Positions 7,677 to 15,751 of a DNA stretch of 15,808 nt are shown one piece after another. Both the position numbers and the translations under genes were made by a program. Numbering within the stretch: position 1 is the stretch's first letter; every line of letters starts with the position of its first letter. The DNA lies in assembly GCA_964609155.1 (NCBI GenBank), contig CAZSRF010000041.1, forward strand, positions 1 to 15,808. The letters are read 5' to 3'. This DNA comes from JAGOUU01 sp964609155. GTDB taxonomy: Bacteria; Pseudomonadota; Gammaproteobacteria; JAGOUU01. The notes under the pieces are model-generated. The model was not told where the DNA came from. It did not search any database and saw only the letters and a list, made by a program, of their open reading frames with translations.

Positions 7677-7916
7677 NNNNNNNNNNNNNNNNNNNNNNNN
7701 NNNNNNNNNNNNNNNNNNNNNNNNNNNNNNNNNNNNNNNNNNNNNNNNNNNNNNNNNNNNNNNNNNNNNNNNNNNNGCATGAAAATGGATCCAGGTACGA
7801 AGATGGATCATAGCATGAAAATGGATCCAGGTACGAAGATGGATCATAGCATGAAAATGGATCCAGGCATGAAGATGGATCATAGCATGAAAATGGATCC
7901 AGGCATGAAGATGGAT
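7499..7916 (+). repeat. 36-bp coding tandem repeat (MKMDHS/MKMDPG), interrupted by assembly gap
   Basis: The unit encodes 12 residues, MKMDHS followed by MKMDPG, with small variants: HN and PS once each, and TKM for MKM several times. Ten hexapeptides are visible left of the gap and nearly eight right of it. Each unit supplies several Met plus an Asp or His, as in the shorter MDHS-type loops between cupredoxin domains 2 and 3 of CopA/PcoA oxidases, where they are thought to recruit Cu(I). Some copies are identical at DNA level, pointing to recent copy-number change, and the repeat is the likely cause of the assembly break. Confidence 0.93.
7677..7776. other. Assembly gap of exactly 100 N
   Basis: One hundred N, a common placeholder for a gap of unknown length. 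It lies inside the tandem repeat. The codon before it starts at phase 2 and the codon after at phase 0, so as written the gene is out of frame. A true gap length divisible by 3 restores the frame. Completing the repeat pattern requires 18 bases plus any multiple of 36. Confidence 0.98.
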
Positions 7917-9164
7917 ATGACCATGCAAACTGAACCAACAATAATTGGTGATACTATGTCACCACCAAGTGCGTCGTTTAAAACCTCATCTGGAACAAAA
8001 TATGAAAATTTAATAGCTGCTGTTAAAACCAATGATCCGAATAAACCAGTCACGGCGGTGATCAATATGGAATTATTTGGCTATATGGATAAATTTATTT
8101 GGTTTATAAATGGCGTTCCTGAATATAACGCAAAACCAATGATTCTAGAGCCAGGCAAACGCTATCGTATGGTTTTTACCAATACCTCAATGATGCATCA
8201 CCCAATGCACATTCATGGCCATTGGTTCATTTTACGAAAAGGAAATGACGCTTATGATCCATTATTACATACAATAGATGTAGCACCAGGCGCTACTATT
8301 ACAGCTGATATTGATACCGATGCAAGTGGCCAGTGGTTATTTCATTGCCATATGCTATATCACATGATGACCGGTATGTCTCGAACATTTCAATACTCGA
8401 CATTAATTGCTATTACCAAAAACGAAGCAGCTCCTCAAAATATCATTGAAAAAACATCTTATAAGAACCGACCTATTGTTAGAGTAGATGAAATAATCCC
8501 TATAGATCACCATCTTGTTCAACATCCAATGGCACATTCCATAGGATTATGGCTTGCCACATTTTTAGATATTGGCGCAGATCCATTCAATAACGTTCAA
8601 AAAATCAATTATAAAGGATTATATGGAAAAGATTATAATAAACTTCAATTATTCATAGATGATGCCGAAATAAAAAAAGGCAAAATAGATAATGCAGATA
8701 TTGATATTTTTTATTGGCAGCTAATCAATCAATTTTGGGCGGTTAAGGGTGGTGTTAATTATTTCTATCGTCCTACAAAAACACCTTATTGGCAGCCTGG
8801 TATTGGCATTGAAGGATTAATGCCTTATTTCATTGATACGAATCTGCGTGGGTATTATTACAGAGGTAGCGCTAAATTGGATGTTGCGCTAGCTCGTGAT
8901 ACACAAATTACAAATAATTTTTTTATCAGAACAGGAATACGCAGCATTTTAGCAACCAAGACAATCAAGCAAGCTGCAATAGGTAACGGCCTTAATCAAA
9001 TGCGCTATATTGTCAGGCCCTATTATCGTCTAATACCCGGACTGAATTTATTTATTGAATATGAAAATGAGCAAGACTATGGTGCATTTAAAAATATTCA
9101 GAGAAACAGGAGTGAACAGACCAGCCAAAACACTGTAACATTTGGCGTGTCAATGTTGTTTTAA
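7777..9164 (+). CDS. pcoB: Multicopper oxidase domain 3 fused to CopB/PcoB outer-membrane barrel, C-terminal part of the same gene
   Basis: Continuation of the oxidase gene after the gap; no independent start is likely. After the rest of the Met repeat comes the third cupredoxin domain with HHPMHIHGHWF and WLFHCHMLYHMMTGM. These supply the type 1 Cys, its His and axial Met, and the remaining type 2/3 His. The open frame then runs without stop through a linker into a CopB/PcoB-like barrel (from about 8560). Matching blocks are YGKDYNKLQLF, QLINQFWAVKGGVNY, GIGIEGLMPYF, IGNGLNQMRYIVRPYYRL and a terminal GVSMLF ending in Phe, as outer-membrane barrels do. CopB is normally a separate gene after CopA. 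The whole protein would be about 893 residues plus 12 per extra repeat unit. It predicts an outer-membrane-tethered copper oxidase. Domain calls are confident; topology is inferred. Confidence 0.9.
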
Positions 9165-9227
9165 TTTCAACCATTTACAATTTCCGCAATCTGCAAGATT
9201 AATAAGAAAATAAATTGAAATAAGACC

Positions 9228-11417
9228 ATGATCAAAAAGAAATGCCATAATACTCATACATCTCAGCCATCTACATCAAATACTATGGGTATTTATACCT
9301 GCCCAATGCATCCTGAAGTAGAACAAATTGGCCCTGGATCTTGTCCTAAATGTGGCATGGCATTAGAGCCAAAAAATGTCACCACAGGCCAAGAAGATAC
9401 TTCCGAGCTTGATGATATGACGCGACGTTTTTGGTTGGCGCTGGTATTTTCCTTGCCAATATTATTTTTAGAAATGCTCGAACATATATTTGGAACGTCT
9501 ATAGAGTCATATATCTCTGCTAATAGTATTGTTTGGATTCAATTTGCGCTTGCTACACCTGTTATGTTTTGGGCAGCTCTGCCGTTTATTAAACGAGCTT
9601 GGAGTTCGGTTATTACCTTGCATTTAAATATGTTTACCTTGGTAATTTTAGGTACTGGTATGGCATATTTATATAGTGTTATCGCAGCAATTATGCCAAA
9701 CGTATTTCCAGCTAGAATGCAAATGAACCATGGCCTGGTGGCTGTTTATTTTGAAGCTGCATCTGTGATTATTACCTTGGTACTTTTAGGCCAGATATTA
9801 GAGCTGAGAGCTCGATCTCAAACCAATAGCGCCATACGTGCTTTACTTAATTTAGCCCCAAAAATTGCGCGGATTATTGAGCCTAATGGCAATGAAGAAG
9901 ATGTACCTTTAGATCAAGTAAAAATTGATGATAGGCTGCGTGTACGTCCTGGCGAATCAATTCCAGTTGATGGTGTTGTACTTACAGGTGAAAGCACTGT
10001 AGATGAATCCATGATTACTGGAGAATCTATGCCTGCAGTAAAAAAAGAAGGTGATATTGTAACCGGCGGTACGTTAAACCAAACAGGTAGTTTTGTTATG
10101 ATAGCTAAACATGTTGGTAGCCAGACGGTATTAGCTCAAATTGTTCATATGGTTTTCGAGGCACAACGTAGTCGTGCCCCAATTCAAAAAATGGCTGATA
10201 TTGTTGCTGGATATTTTGTTCCTGCAGTTATAGCTGTTGCTATTATTGCGGCAATTATTTGGGGAACATGGGGACCAGAGCCGAGATTGGCTTTTGCAGT
10301 TATTAATGCAGTTGCTGTATTAATTATTGCCTGTCCTTGTGCGCTTGGTTTGGCTACACCAATGTCAATCATGGTTGGTACTGGCCGTGGTGCAACCATG
10401 GGCGTATTAATAAAAAATGCACAAAGCTTAGAATTGATGGAAAAAATAAATGTATTAGTTATTGATAAGACTGGTACTTTAACTGAAGGTAAGCCTACAC
10501 TTACTTCTATCATTGCTGCTAATTCTGATAAATATAAAGAAGATGATATATTAAAATTTGCTGCAAGTCTTGAGAGCAATAGTGAGCATCCCCTTGCAAA
10601 TGCCATAGTAAATAGTGCTAAAGCAAAGAATATTAAGCTTGCTTTAGTTGAAGATTTTAAATCATTCACCGGCATGGGGGTAGTAGGTGTAATCGATGCA
10701 AAACAAATTGCTCTTGGTAATAATAAGTTACTAGCGGCCTTAAAAATAACAGAAACAGATATCTGTAGGATAGCAGGTAGCCATCGAGCAAATGGCGAAA
10801 CTGTTATATTTATAGTTATTGACAGTATCATAACAGGATTAATCGGCGTTTCTGATCCAATTAAGCCAACCTCAGCACAGGCCTTACATGATTTGCGCGC
10901 ACAGGGATTACGTATTGTTATGCTAACCGGCGATAATGAACAAACCGCTAAGGCTGTCGCTGGACAATTAGCTATTGATGAAATAGAGGCAGGAGTATTG
11001 CCAGATCGCAAAAGTCAAGTAGTTAAAAAATTACAAGAGTCAGGATATAAGGTTGCAATGGCTGGAGATGGTGTAAATGATGCTCCTGCGCTAGCGCAAG
11101 CTGATGTTGGCATTGCTATGGGAACTGGAGCTGACATTGCCATACAAAGTAGCGACATAACTTTAGTAAAAGGGGATTTAAATGCTATTGTTCGGGCTAG
11201 ACAGTTAAGTCATGCAACAATGAAAAATATTCGTCAAAATTTATTTTTTGCTTTTATTTATAATGCAATTGGTGTGCCAGTTGCTGCTGGAGTATTATAT
11301 CCATTTTTTGGGTTATTACTAAGCCCAATCATCGCTAGCATTGCTATGGTATGTAGCTCACTATCTGTTGTGTTAAACGCTCTGCGTTTGAAAAAAGTTG
11401 GATTGGTAGTAACTTAA
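9228..11417 (+). CDS. copA: Copper-exporting P1B-type ATPase
   Basis: Inner-membrane pump that exports Cu(I) using ATP. Instead of a CxxC HMA domain, the N-terminus has the heavy-metal-binding module YTCPMHPE...CPKCGM (C25, M27, H28, C39, C42, M44), the same module as in the small protein at 3841. Expected motifs follow in order: TGES in the actuator domain, the transmembrane CPC site (C369, C371), phosphorylated D413 in DKTGT, SEHP (H454), GDGVND (from G613), and in the last helices YN with G (FIYNAIGVPVA) and SS after MVC (IAMVCSSLSVV). The YN and MxxSS pattern marks subgroup P1B-1 (Cu+). At 729 aa it appears complete. Only a weak ribosome site is seen before the ATG. It follows the oxidase-CopB gene by 63 bases with no clear terminator and is probably co-transcribed. 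Confidence 0.95.
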   Translation: MIKKKCHNTHTSQPSTSNTMGIYTCPMHPEVEQIGPGSCPKCGMALEPKNVTTGQEDTSELDDMTRRFWLALVFSLPILFLEMLEHIFGTSIESYISANSIVWIQFALATPVMFWAALPFIKRAWSSVITLHLNMFTLVILGTGMAYLYSVIAAIMPNVFPARMQMNHGLVAVYFEAASVIITLVLLGQILELRARSQTNSAIRALLNLAPKIARIIEPNGNEEDVPLDQVKIDDRLRVRPGESIPVDGVVLTGESTVDESMITGESMPAVKKEGDIVTGGTLNQTGSFVMIAKHVGSQTVLAQIVHMVFEAQRSRAPIQKMADIVAGYFVPAVIAVAIIAAIIWGTWGPEPRLAFAVINAVAVLIIACPCALGLATPMSIMVGTGRGATMGVLIKNAQSLELMEKINVLVIDKTGTLTEGKPTLTSIIAANSDKYKEDDILKFAASLESNSEHPLANAIVNSAKAKNIKLALVEDFKSFTGMGVVGVIDAKQIALGNNKLLAALKITETDICRIAGSHRANGETVIFIVIDSIITGLIGVSDPIKPTSAQALHDLRAQGLRIVMLTGDNEQTAKAVAGQLAIDEIEAGVLPDRKSQVVKKLQESGYKVAMAGDGVNDAPALAQADVGIAMGTGADIAIQSSDITLVKGDLNAIVRARQLSHATMKNIRQNLFFAFIYNAIGVPVAAGVLYPFFGLLLSPIIASIAMVCSSLSVVLNALRLKKVGLVVT

Positions 11418-11497
11418 ATTTACCATAAATTTTCACTACTGATATAGTATTAGATATGCATTAAAGAATCGATAACATCTAAATAATGGAAAGTTAA

Positions 11498-11908
11498 ATG
11501 CAAAAGATTTTGGTCATCTGTACAGGTAATTCATGTCGTTCAATTATGGCTGAAGCGCTGATTAATCATTCCTTTGGAAAAAAATATAAAGCCGTTAGTG
11601 CTGGTAGCAATCCGACTGGTTATATTAATCCGCAAACTTTAGAAACCATTAAGCGTCATGGTATTGATCCCGTACGGCCTAGAAGTAAATCTTGGGATGA
11701 ATTTTCTGGGGAATCATTTGATCTAGTTATTACTGTTTGCGATCAAGCCACAAAAGAAAGTTGTCCCATCTTCATAGGATCAGCTAAAAAATTGCATTGG
11801 AGCATACCAGATCCTGCAAAAGTTACTGGTACAAAGGCTGAGATTCAAGCCGCGTTTGATAACACATTTAACATGCTGAAAAACTATATTGAGGATTACT
11901 TCAAATGA
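11498..11908 (+). CDS. arsC: Arsenate reductase, LMW-phosphatase (thioredoxin-linked) type
   Basis: Cytoplasmic enzyme that reduces arsenate to arsenite for export. The 136-residue protein has the low-molecular-weight tyrosine-phosphatase fold signature CTGNSCRS near the N-terminus, with nucleophile C8 and R14. C81 and C89 (VCDQATKESCP) complete the three-Cys relay, at spacing close to that of Staphylococcus pI258 ArsC (10, 82, 89), which uses thioredoxin. The general-acid Asp is in HWSIPDPA. A GGAAAG-like ribosome site precedes the ATG. Its last four bases overlap the acr3 start (ATGA), so the two are translationally coupled. No arsR lies beside it. The 80-base gap after the copper ATPase may hold a promoter, but I see no convincing one. 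Confidence 0.94.
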   Translation: MQKILVICTGNSCRSIMAEALINHSFGKKYKAVSAGSNPTGYINPQTLETIKRHGIDPVRPRSKSWDEFSGESFDLVITVCDQATKESCPIFIGSAKKLHWSIPDPAKVTGTKAEIQAAFDNTFNMLKNYIEDYFK

Positions 11909-12972
11909 CATCTTGCTCAACCAATAGACTTCCATTCCTTGATCGTTACTTAACGCTTTGGATTTTTCTTGCCATGGTAGCTGGTGTTGCCGTAGGATCT
12001 GTTTTTACGACAGTGCCTAATTTACTCAACAGTTTATCTATTGGCACTACAAATATACCGATAGCAATAGGTCTTATTTTGATGATGTATCCACCTTTAG
12101 CGCGTGTGAAATATGAAGAATTGCCGCTCATATTTAAAGATTGGAAAATTCTCTTATTATCACTTGTACAAAACTGGTTAATTGGTCCATTGTTAATGTT
12201 TAGTTTAGCTGTTTTATTTCTCTCTAGTTATCCTGAATACATGATGGGATTAATTCTAGTTGGCCTTGCACGTTGTATTGCCATGGTAATAGTTTGGAAT
12301 CAGCTTGCAAGAGGGGATAATCACTATGTGGCTGCACTTGTTGCTTTTAATAGCATTTTCCAGCTTTTATTCTTTAGTATTTATAGCTGGTTTTTTATGA
12401 CTATTATGCCACCATTTTTCGGATTGGAGGCAAAATTCATAGATGTAAATTTCATAACAATTGCACAAAGCGTCTTTATATATCTTGGAATTCCATTTTT
12501 TGCAGGGTTTGTAACACGTAAAATTCTAATCAAACAAAAAGGCAATAAATGGTATGAAGCTGTGTTTTTGCCCAAGATTAACCCAATTACATTAGGTGCT
12601 TTGCTATTCACAATTTTAGCAATGTTTTCCTTAAAAGGCGATATGGTGCTAAAACTACCTCTAGATGTTATCCGAATTGCCATCCCCTTAACAATTTACT
12701 TTGTAGTCATGTTTTTTGTAAGTTTTATAATGGGTAAATTAATAGGTGCAGATTATGGTAAAACAACAGCCGCAGCTTTTACTGCTGCTAGTAATAACTT
12801 TGAACTGGCTATTGCTGTTGCGATTGCAGCATTTGGCCTGAGCTCTTCAGTGGCTTTCGCCACAGTAATTGGAGCATTGGTGGAAGTACCAGTATTGATA
12901 ATGATGGTTAATGTAGCATTTTGGTTCAAGCGTCATTGGTTTAAGAGCCAGATAAGCAGCGGCTGTTACTAG
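11905..12972 (+). CDS. acr3: Acr3-family arsenite efflux permease
   Basis: Ten-helix inner-membrane permease that exports arsenite (and in some members antimonite) using the membrane gradient. The 355-residue length is normal. Family features visible are YLTLWIFLAMVAGVAVG at the start, LMMYPPLARVKYEELP, QNWLIGPLLMF, the essential Cys in GLARCIAMVIVWNQLA (C124), and the late helix block TAASNNFELAIAVAIAAFG with its conserved Glu. It overlaps arsC by 4 bases. The last nine codons and the stop lie within a 19-bp perfect hairpin (12946-12989), so the end of the coding sequence doubles as a transcript-end structure. Substrate range cannot be read from sequence. Confidence 0.95.
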   Translation: MTSCSTNRLPFLDRYLTLWIFLAMVAGVAVGSVFTTVPNLLNSLSIGTTNIPIAIGLILMMYPPLARVKYEELPLIFKDWKILLLSLVQNWLIGPLLMFSLAVLFLSSYPEYMMGLILVGLARCIAMVIVWNQLARGDNHYVAALVAFNSIFQLLFFSIYSWFFMTIMPPFFGLEAKFIDVNFITIAQSVFIYLGIPFFAGFVTRKILIKQKGNKWYEAVFLPKINPITLGALLFTILAMFSLKGDMVLKLPLDVIRIAIPLTIYFVVMFFVSFIMGKLIGADYGKTTAAAFTAASNNFELAIAVAIAAFGLSSSVAFATVIGALVEVPVLIMMVNVAFWFKRHWFKSQISSGCY

Positions 12973-12989
12973 CCGCTGCTTATCTGGCT
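12946..12989 (+). terminator. 19-bp perfect hairpin at the end of the ars operon
   Basis: AGCCAGATAAGCAGCGGCT (12946-12964) is perfectly inverted at 12971-12989 across a 6-base loop. The stem is long and more GC-rich than its surroundings. A short T5 run appears only at 13001-13005, about 11 bases after the stem, so it is not a textbook intrinsic terminator. It could end transcription, stabilise the mRNA 3' end, or both. It includes the acr3 stop codon. Confidence 0.62.
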
Positions 12990-13071
12990 TATAATGTTGG
13001 TTTTTCATACTAATATTGTATGATTTAATAATCACTTAAAAGTTAATTGTATTTTAAAAAAACTTCTATTG

Positions 13072-13100
13072 TTGGTGCTATGATTCAAAATATTTAAAAT
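13072..13100 (+). promoter_or_regulatory. Putative promoter of the cadA-type ATPase gene
   Basis: TTGGTG (13072-13077), a 17-base spacer and TAAAAT (13095-13100) lie about 30 bases before the ATG at 13131. Position and spacing are right, while the hexamers are only fair. The hairpin after acr3 suggests this gene needs its own promoter. No MerR/ZntR-type dyad with a long spacer is visible. Confidence 0.35.
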
Positions 13101-13130
13101 AGTATTATGTTTATTAATGAGTAATAAAAT

Positions 13131-15260
13131 ATGGCCTTCGTCGTTTTTAATATCCCCCAAATGGATTGCCCGACTGAAAAAACAATGATTGAAAACCGTT
13201 TAAATTCTTTGCCGGGAATTTTAGAATTGAATTTTAATCTTATCCAGAAAGAATTGAAAGTTACCTATGAAAATATAGAGGTTATAACTATTCAAAAAGC
13301 ATTACTTTCAATAGGAATGAAGGCAGAAATCAGAAACAACACTTATACTAACAACAGCCTCAACTTACTACAATCAAAGGTAAATTTTAATGATTGGATT
13401 ATATTGGGCATTGCAGGTTTGCTAGCCATTATGGCGGAATTATTTGCCTATGTTACCGTAGAAAATTCAGTATTTGTTATTATTTTATCCTTATTTTCAA
13501 TTTTGATAGGAGGTAAATATACCGTCATTAAGGGACTTAAGGCGGTAAGATATTTCGCTCTTAATATGAATTTCTTAATGACGATTGCGATTGTTGGCGC
13601 CATGATTATTGGTAAATGGCCAGAGGCAGCAATGGTAAGTTTTCTTTTTGCTCTTGCTGAAATGATCGAGAGCTACTCTCTTGATAGAGCTCGTAATGCA
13701 ATTCGACAATTGATGGAAGTTACTCCCGATGTCGCCATAGTAAAAACAACAGAGGGGGGATGGCAAACCAAAGTAGTTAATAAAATTCAATTAAACAATA
13801 TTATATGGGTGAAACCAGGTGAGCGGATTCCTATAGATGGGCAAGTTACCAAAGGGCTATCCAGCGTCAATCAAGCGCCAATTACAGGAGAATCTATACC
13901 TGTAGAAAAAAAAGAAGGTGATCTTGTGTATGCCGGTTCGATTAATGAGCGTGGATCATTCGAATTTCGCGTAACAGCGCCAAGTAATGAAACACTCATT
14001 GCAAAAATTATTAAAGCAGTACAGCAAGCACAAGCAGAGAAAGCACCTACACAGCGATTAGTTGATCATTTTGCTAAATACTATACGCCAGTTATGGTGT
14101 TATTAGCCATATTGGTGGCTACTATGCCGCCCCTCTTATTTAGTGCGCCATTTTATCCATGGTTCTATAAATCCTTAGTATTGCTTGTTATAGCTTGTCC
14201 TTGCGCCTTGGTAATTTCTACACCTGTAACTATTGTAAGTGGCTTGGCGGCCGGAGCTAAACATGGTATTTTAATTAAAGGTGGAACTTACTTAGAGTTA
14301 GGTCATAAAATCAAAGCTGTTGCTTTTGATAAAACAGGGACTTTAACTATCGGCAAACCAACAGTTACAAATATTGTACAAATCTCTGAACTTTCAGAAA
14401 ACACTTTATTACACCTTGCTGCTAGCCTTGAGTCGCATTCGGAACATCCTGTAGCAGAAGCAATTTTAAGCAAGTGGAAAGAATTATCACCAAAAGAAAA
14501 TTTATTGGTAGTAGATAAATTTGAAACCATTCCAGGAAGGGGCATAACAGGATATATTAATGATCACCTTTATTTTTTAGGTAACCATAGTTTTGCCGAG
14601 GAGAGGAAAGTTTGCAACGCTGAAATAGAATCTATTTTAAAAAAGTTAGAGCAGGAGGGGAAAACAACAATAGTATTAGGTAACCAAGAAACAGCAATTG
14701 GCATATTAGCTGTGACAGATACTTTAAGAGAAACCAGTGTAGAAGCTATTGAACAGCTTCATAAGCTTGGCATTACAACTGTAATGATTACTGGAGATAA
14801 CACCACTACTGCAAATGCGATTGCAAAAATTGTCGGTATTGATGATGTCCAAGCTAACTTGTTACCTAAAGATAAATCATCTGCTATTGACATACTATTA
14901 AAAAAATATCGTGTAGTGGGCATGATAGGTGATGGGATCAATGATGCTCCTGCTCTGGCTAAGGCATCAATTGGTTTTGCTATGGGCGGCACAGGAACGG
15001 ATGTAGCACTTGAAACTGCAGATATTGCATTGATGGAAGATAATCTAAAAAAATTACCATTTTTTATTGCATTAAGCAGGCGCACCTGGCAAAAATTAAT
15101 CAAAAATATAAGCATTGCTATTGGGATTAAAGCTATTTTCTTCGTATTGGCTTTATTTGGATTAGCGACTTTGTGGACAGCAGTATTTGCTGATATGGGT
15201 GCTAGCTTATTGGTGGTATTTAATGGGTTAAGCTTATTATATTTTAGCGATAAGCATTAA
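13131..15260 (+). CDS. cadA: Zn/Cd/Pb-exporting P1B-type ATPase (CadA/ZntA-like)
   Basis: Inner-membrane ATP-driven exporter of divalent soft metals. The 709-residue protein begins with an HMA-like ferredoxin fold of about 70 residues carrying MDCPTE (C13), the variant motif of CadA-type pumps rather than GMTCxxC. It then has TGES, the CPC metal site (C356, C358), phosphorylated D400 (DKTGT), SEHP, and GDGIND (from G600). In the last helices K (AIGIKAIFF) and D (AVFADMGAS) match subgroup P1B-2, which exports Zn2+, Cd2+ and Pb2+. This separates it from the Cu+ pump at 9228. The ribosome site is weak (TGAG region). Metal preference within the group cannot be fixed from sequence. Confidence 0.94.
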   Translation: MAFVVFNIPQMDCPTEKTMIENRLNSLPGILELNFNLIQKELKVTYENIEVITIQKALLSIGMKAEIRNNTYTNNSLNLLQSKVNFNDWIILGIAGLLAIMAELFAYVTVENSVFVIILSLFSILIGGKYTVIKGLKAVRYFALNMNFLMTIAIVGAMIIGKWPEAAMVSFLFALAEMIESYSLDRARNAIRQLMEVTPDVAIVKTTEGGWQTKVVNKIQLNNIIWVKPGERIPIDGQVTKGLSSVNQAPITGESIPVEKKEGDLVYAGSINERGSFEFRVTAPSNETLIAKIIKAVQQAQAEKAPTQRLVDHFAKYYTPVMVLLAILVATMPPLLFSAPFYPWFYKSLVLLVIACPCALVISTPVTIVSGLAAGAKHGILIKGGTYLELGHKIKAVAFDKTGTLTIGKPTVTNIVQISELSENTLLHLAASLESHSEHPVAEAILSKWKELSPKENLLVVDKFETIPGRGITGYINDHLYFLGNHSFAEERKVCNAEIESILKKLEQEGKTTIVLGNQETAIGILAVTDTLRETSVEAIEQLHKLGITTVMITGDNTTTANAIAKIVGIDDVQANLLPKDKSSAIDILLKKYRVVGMIGDGINDAPALAKASIGFAMGGTGTDVALETADIALMEDNLKKLPFFIALSRRTWQKLIKNISIAIGIKAIFFVLALFGLATLWTAVFADMGASLLVVFNGLSLLYFSDKH

Positions 15261-15286
15261 ATATAGTGCTGTTTGTCCTGAGAGAG

Positions 15287-15314
15287 CGCAAAACATATCG
15301 TCTTATTTTTTGCG
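15287..15314. repeat. Small inverted repeat after the cadA-type gene
   Basis: CGCAAAA (15287-15293) pairs perfectly with TTTTGCG (15308-15314), with a 14-base loop. It lies about 25 bases after the ATPase stop, between it and the convergent minus-strand ORF, where a terminator is expected. No T-run follows the stem, so the terminator role is only possible. Confidence 0.3.
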
Positions 15315-15460
15315 GTCAAATTAACACCTAACTTAATAACTACTTTAAAGTAATTAACATAAAATTAAGCGGACTCACAAGCACAGATTTTTGATTTATT
15401 CTTGATCTTAACAGAAATTATCCGTGAGAAACCACGAAAATCTTTCATTACCATTTGGGG

Positions 15461-15751
15461 CTAATGTGTAAAACCAGAATTCTCTAATAGTTTTTTAGCT
15501 TTCTGCAAATTTTGGATCAATTGTGCATCATACTCTTTACAATGTGTGGCTTGGTTAAACCGCAATGCAGCTTTTCCACCTTGCTCACGTATGAATTTTT
15601 TGATCGACTCCTTTATATCTCGGCCATGTTGGCTTATTACCATATTGCTGTACACTTGTGCGGCATTACACCATTCATCATTTGTTGCAGTTGGTGCTCC
15701 ATCTAGTTTAGACCATTCATTCAACACCTTGTTCAGACTTTCTGTACACAT
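15461..15751 (-). CDS. Unknown Cys-containing protein, probably 5' truncated or frameshifted
   Basis: I do not recognise this family. The 96-residue frame is soluble, mostly helical in appearance, rich in Lys, Asn and Gln, with Cys in MCTES, EWCNA and THCKEY. No ribosome site precedes the ATG at 15751. The frame continues upstream as CENRCS before a TAG at 15775-15773, giving a Cys pattern CENRCSMC that looks like native protein. In the next frame, 15803-15768 reads VFAVAIVAVIGL, like a signal or anchor helix, and stops just where the Cys frame takes over. One extra base near 15770 would explain this. So the true gene probably starts beyond the window and is exported. It converges on the cadA-type gene, with 200 bases between them. 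Confidence 0.5.
   Translation of the reverse strand: MCTESLNKVLNEWSKLDGAPTATNDEWCNAAQVYSNMVISQHGRDIKESIKKFIREQGGKAALRFNQATHCKEYDAQLIQNLQKAKKLLENSGFTH

Noticed and set aside
7677..7776. Frameshifted pseudogene of the oxidase
   Set aside because: The phase change is explained by the arbitrary 100-N gap, and the coding sequence on both sides is intact.
7499..7916. CRISPR-like array
   Set aside because: The repeats are directly adjacent, in frame and encode a Met-rich peptide; there are no unique spacers.
7437..7941. Minus-strand open frames with repeated HFHAMIHLHAW or DPFSCYDPSS patterns across the Met repeat
   Set aside because: A 36-bp repeat keeps all frames open by periodicity; these are antisense shadows of the oxidase repeat, with no ribosome site or family match.
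10184..11011. 275-codon minus-strand open frame inside the Cu+ ATPase gene
   Set aside because: It lies fully antisense to a gene with all P-type ATPase motifs and has no recognisable protein features.
15424..15437. Short CGTG/CACG hairpin near the right-hand minus-strand ORF
   Set aside because: A four-base stem is too short to support a terminator call.
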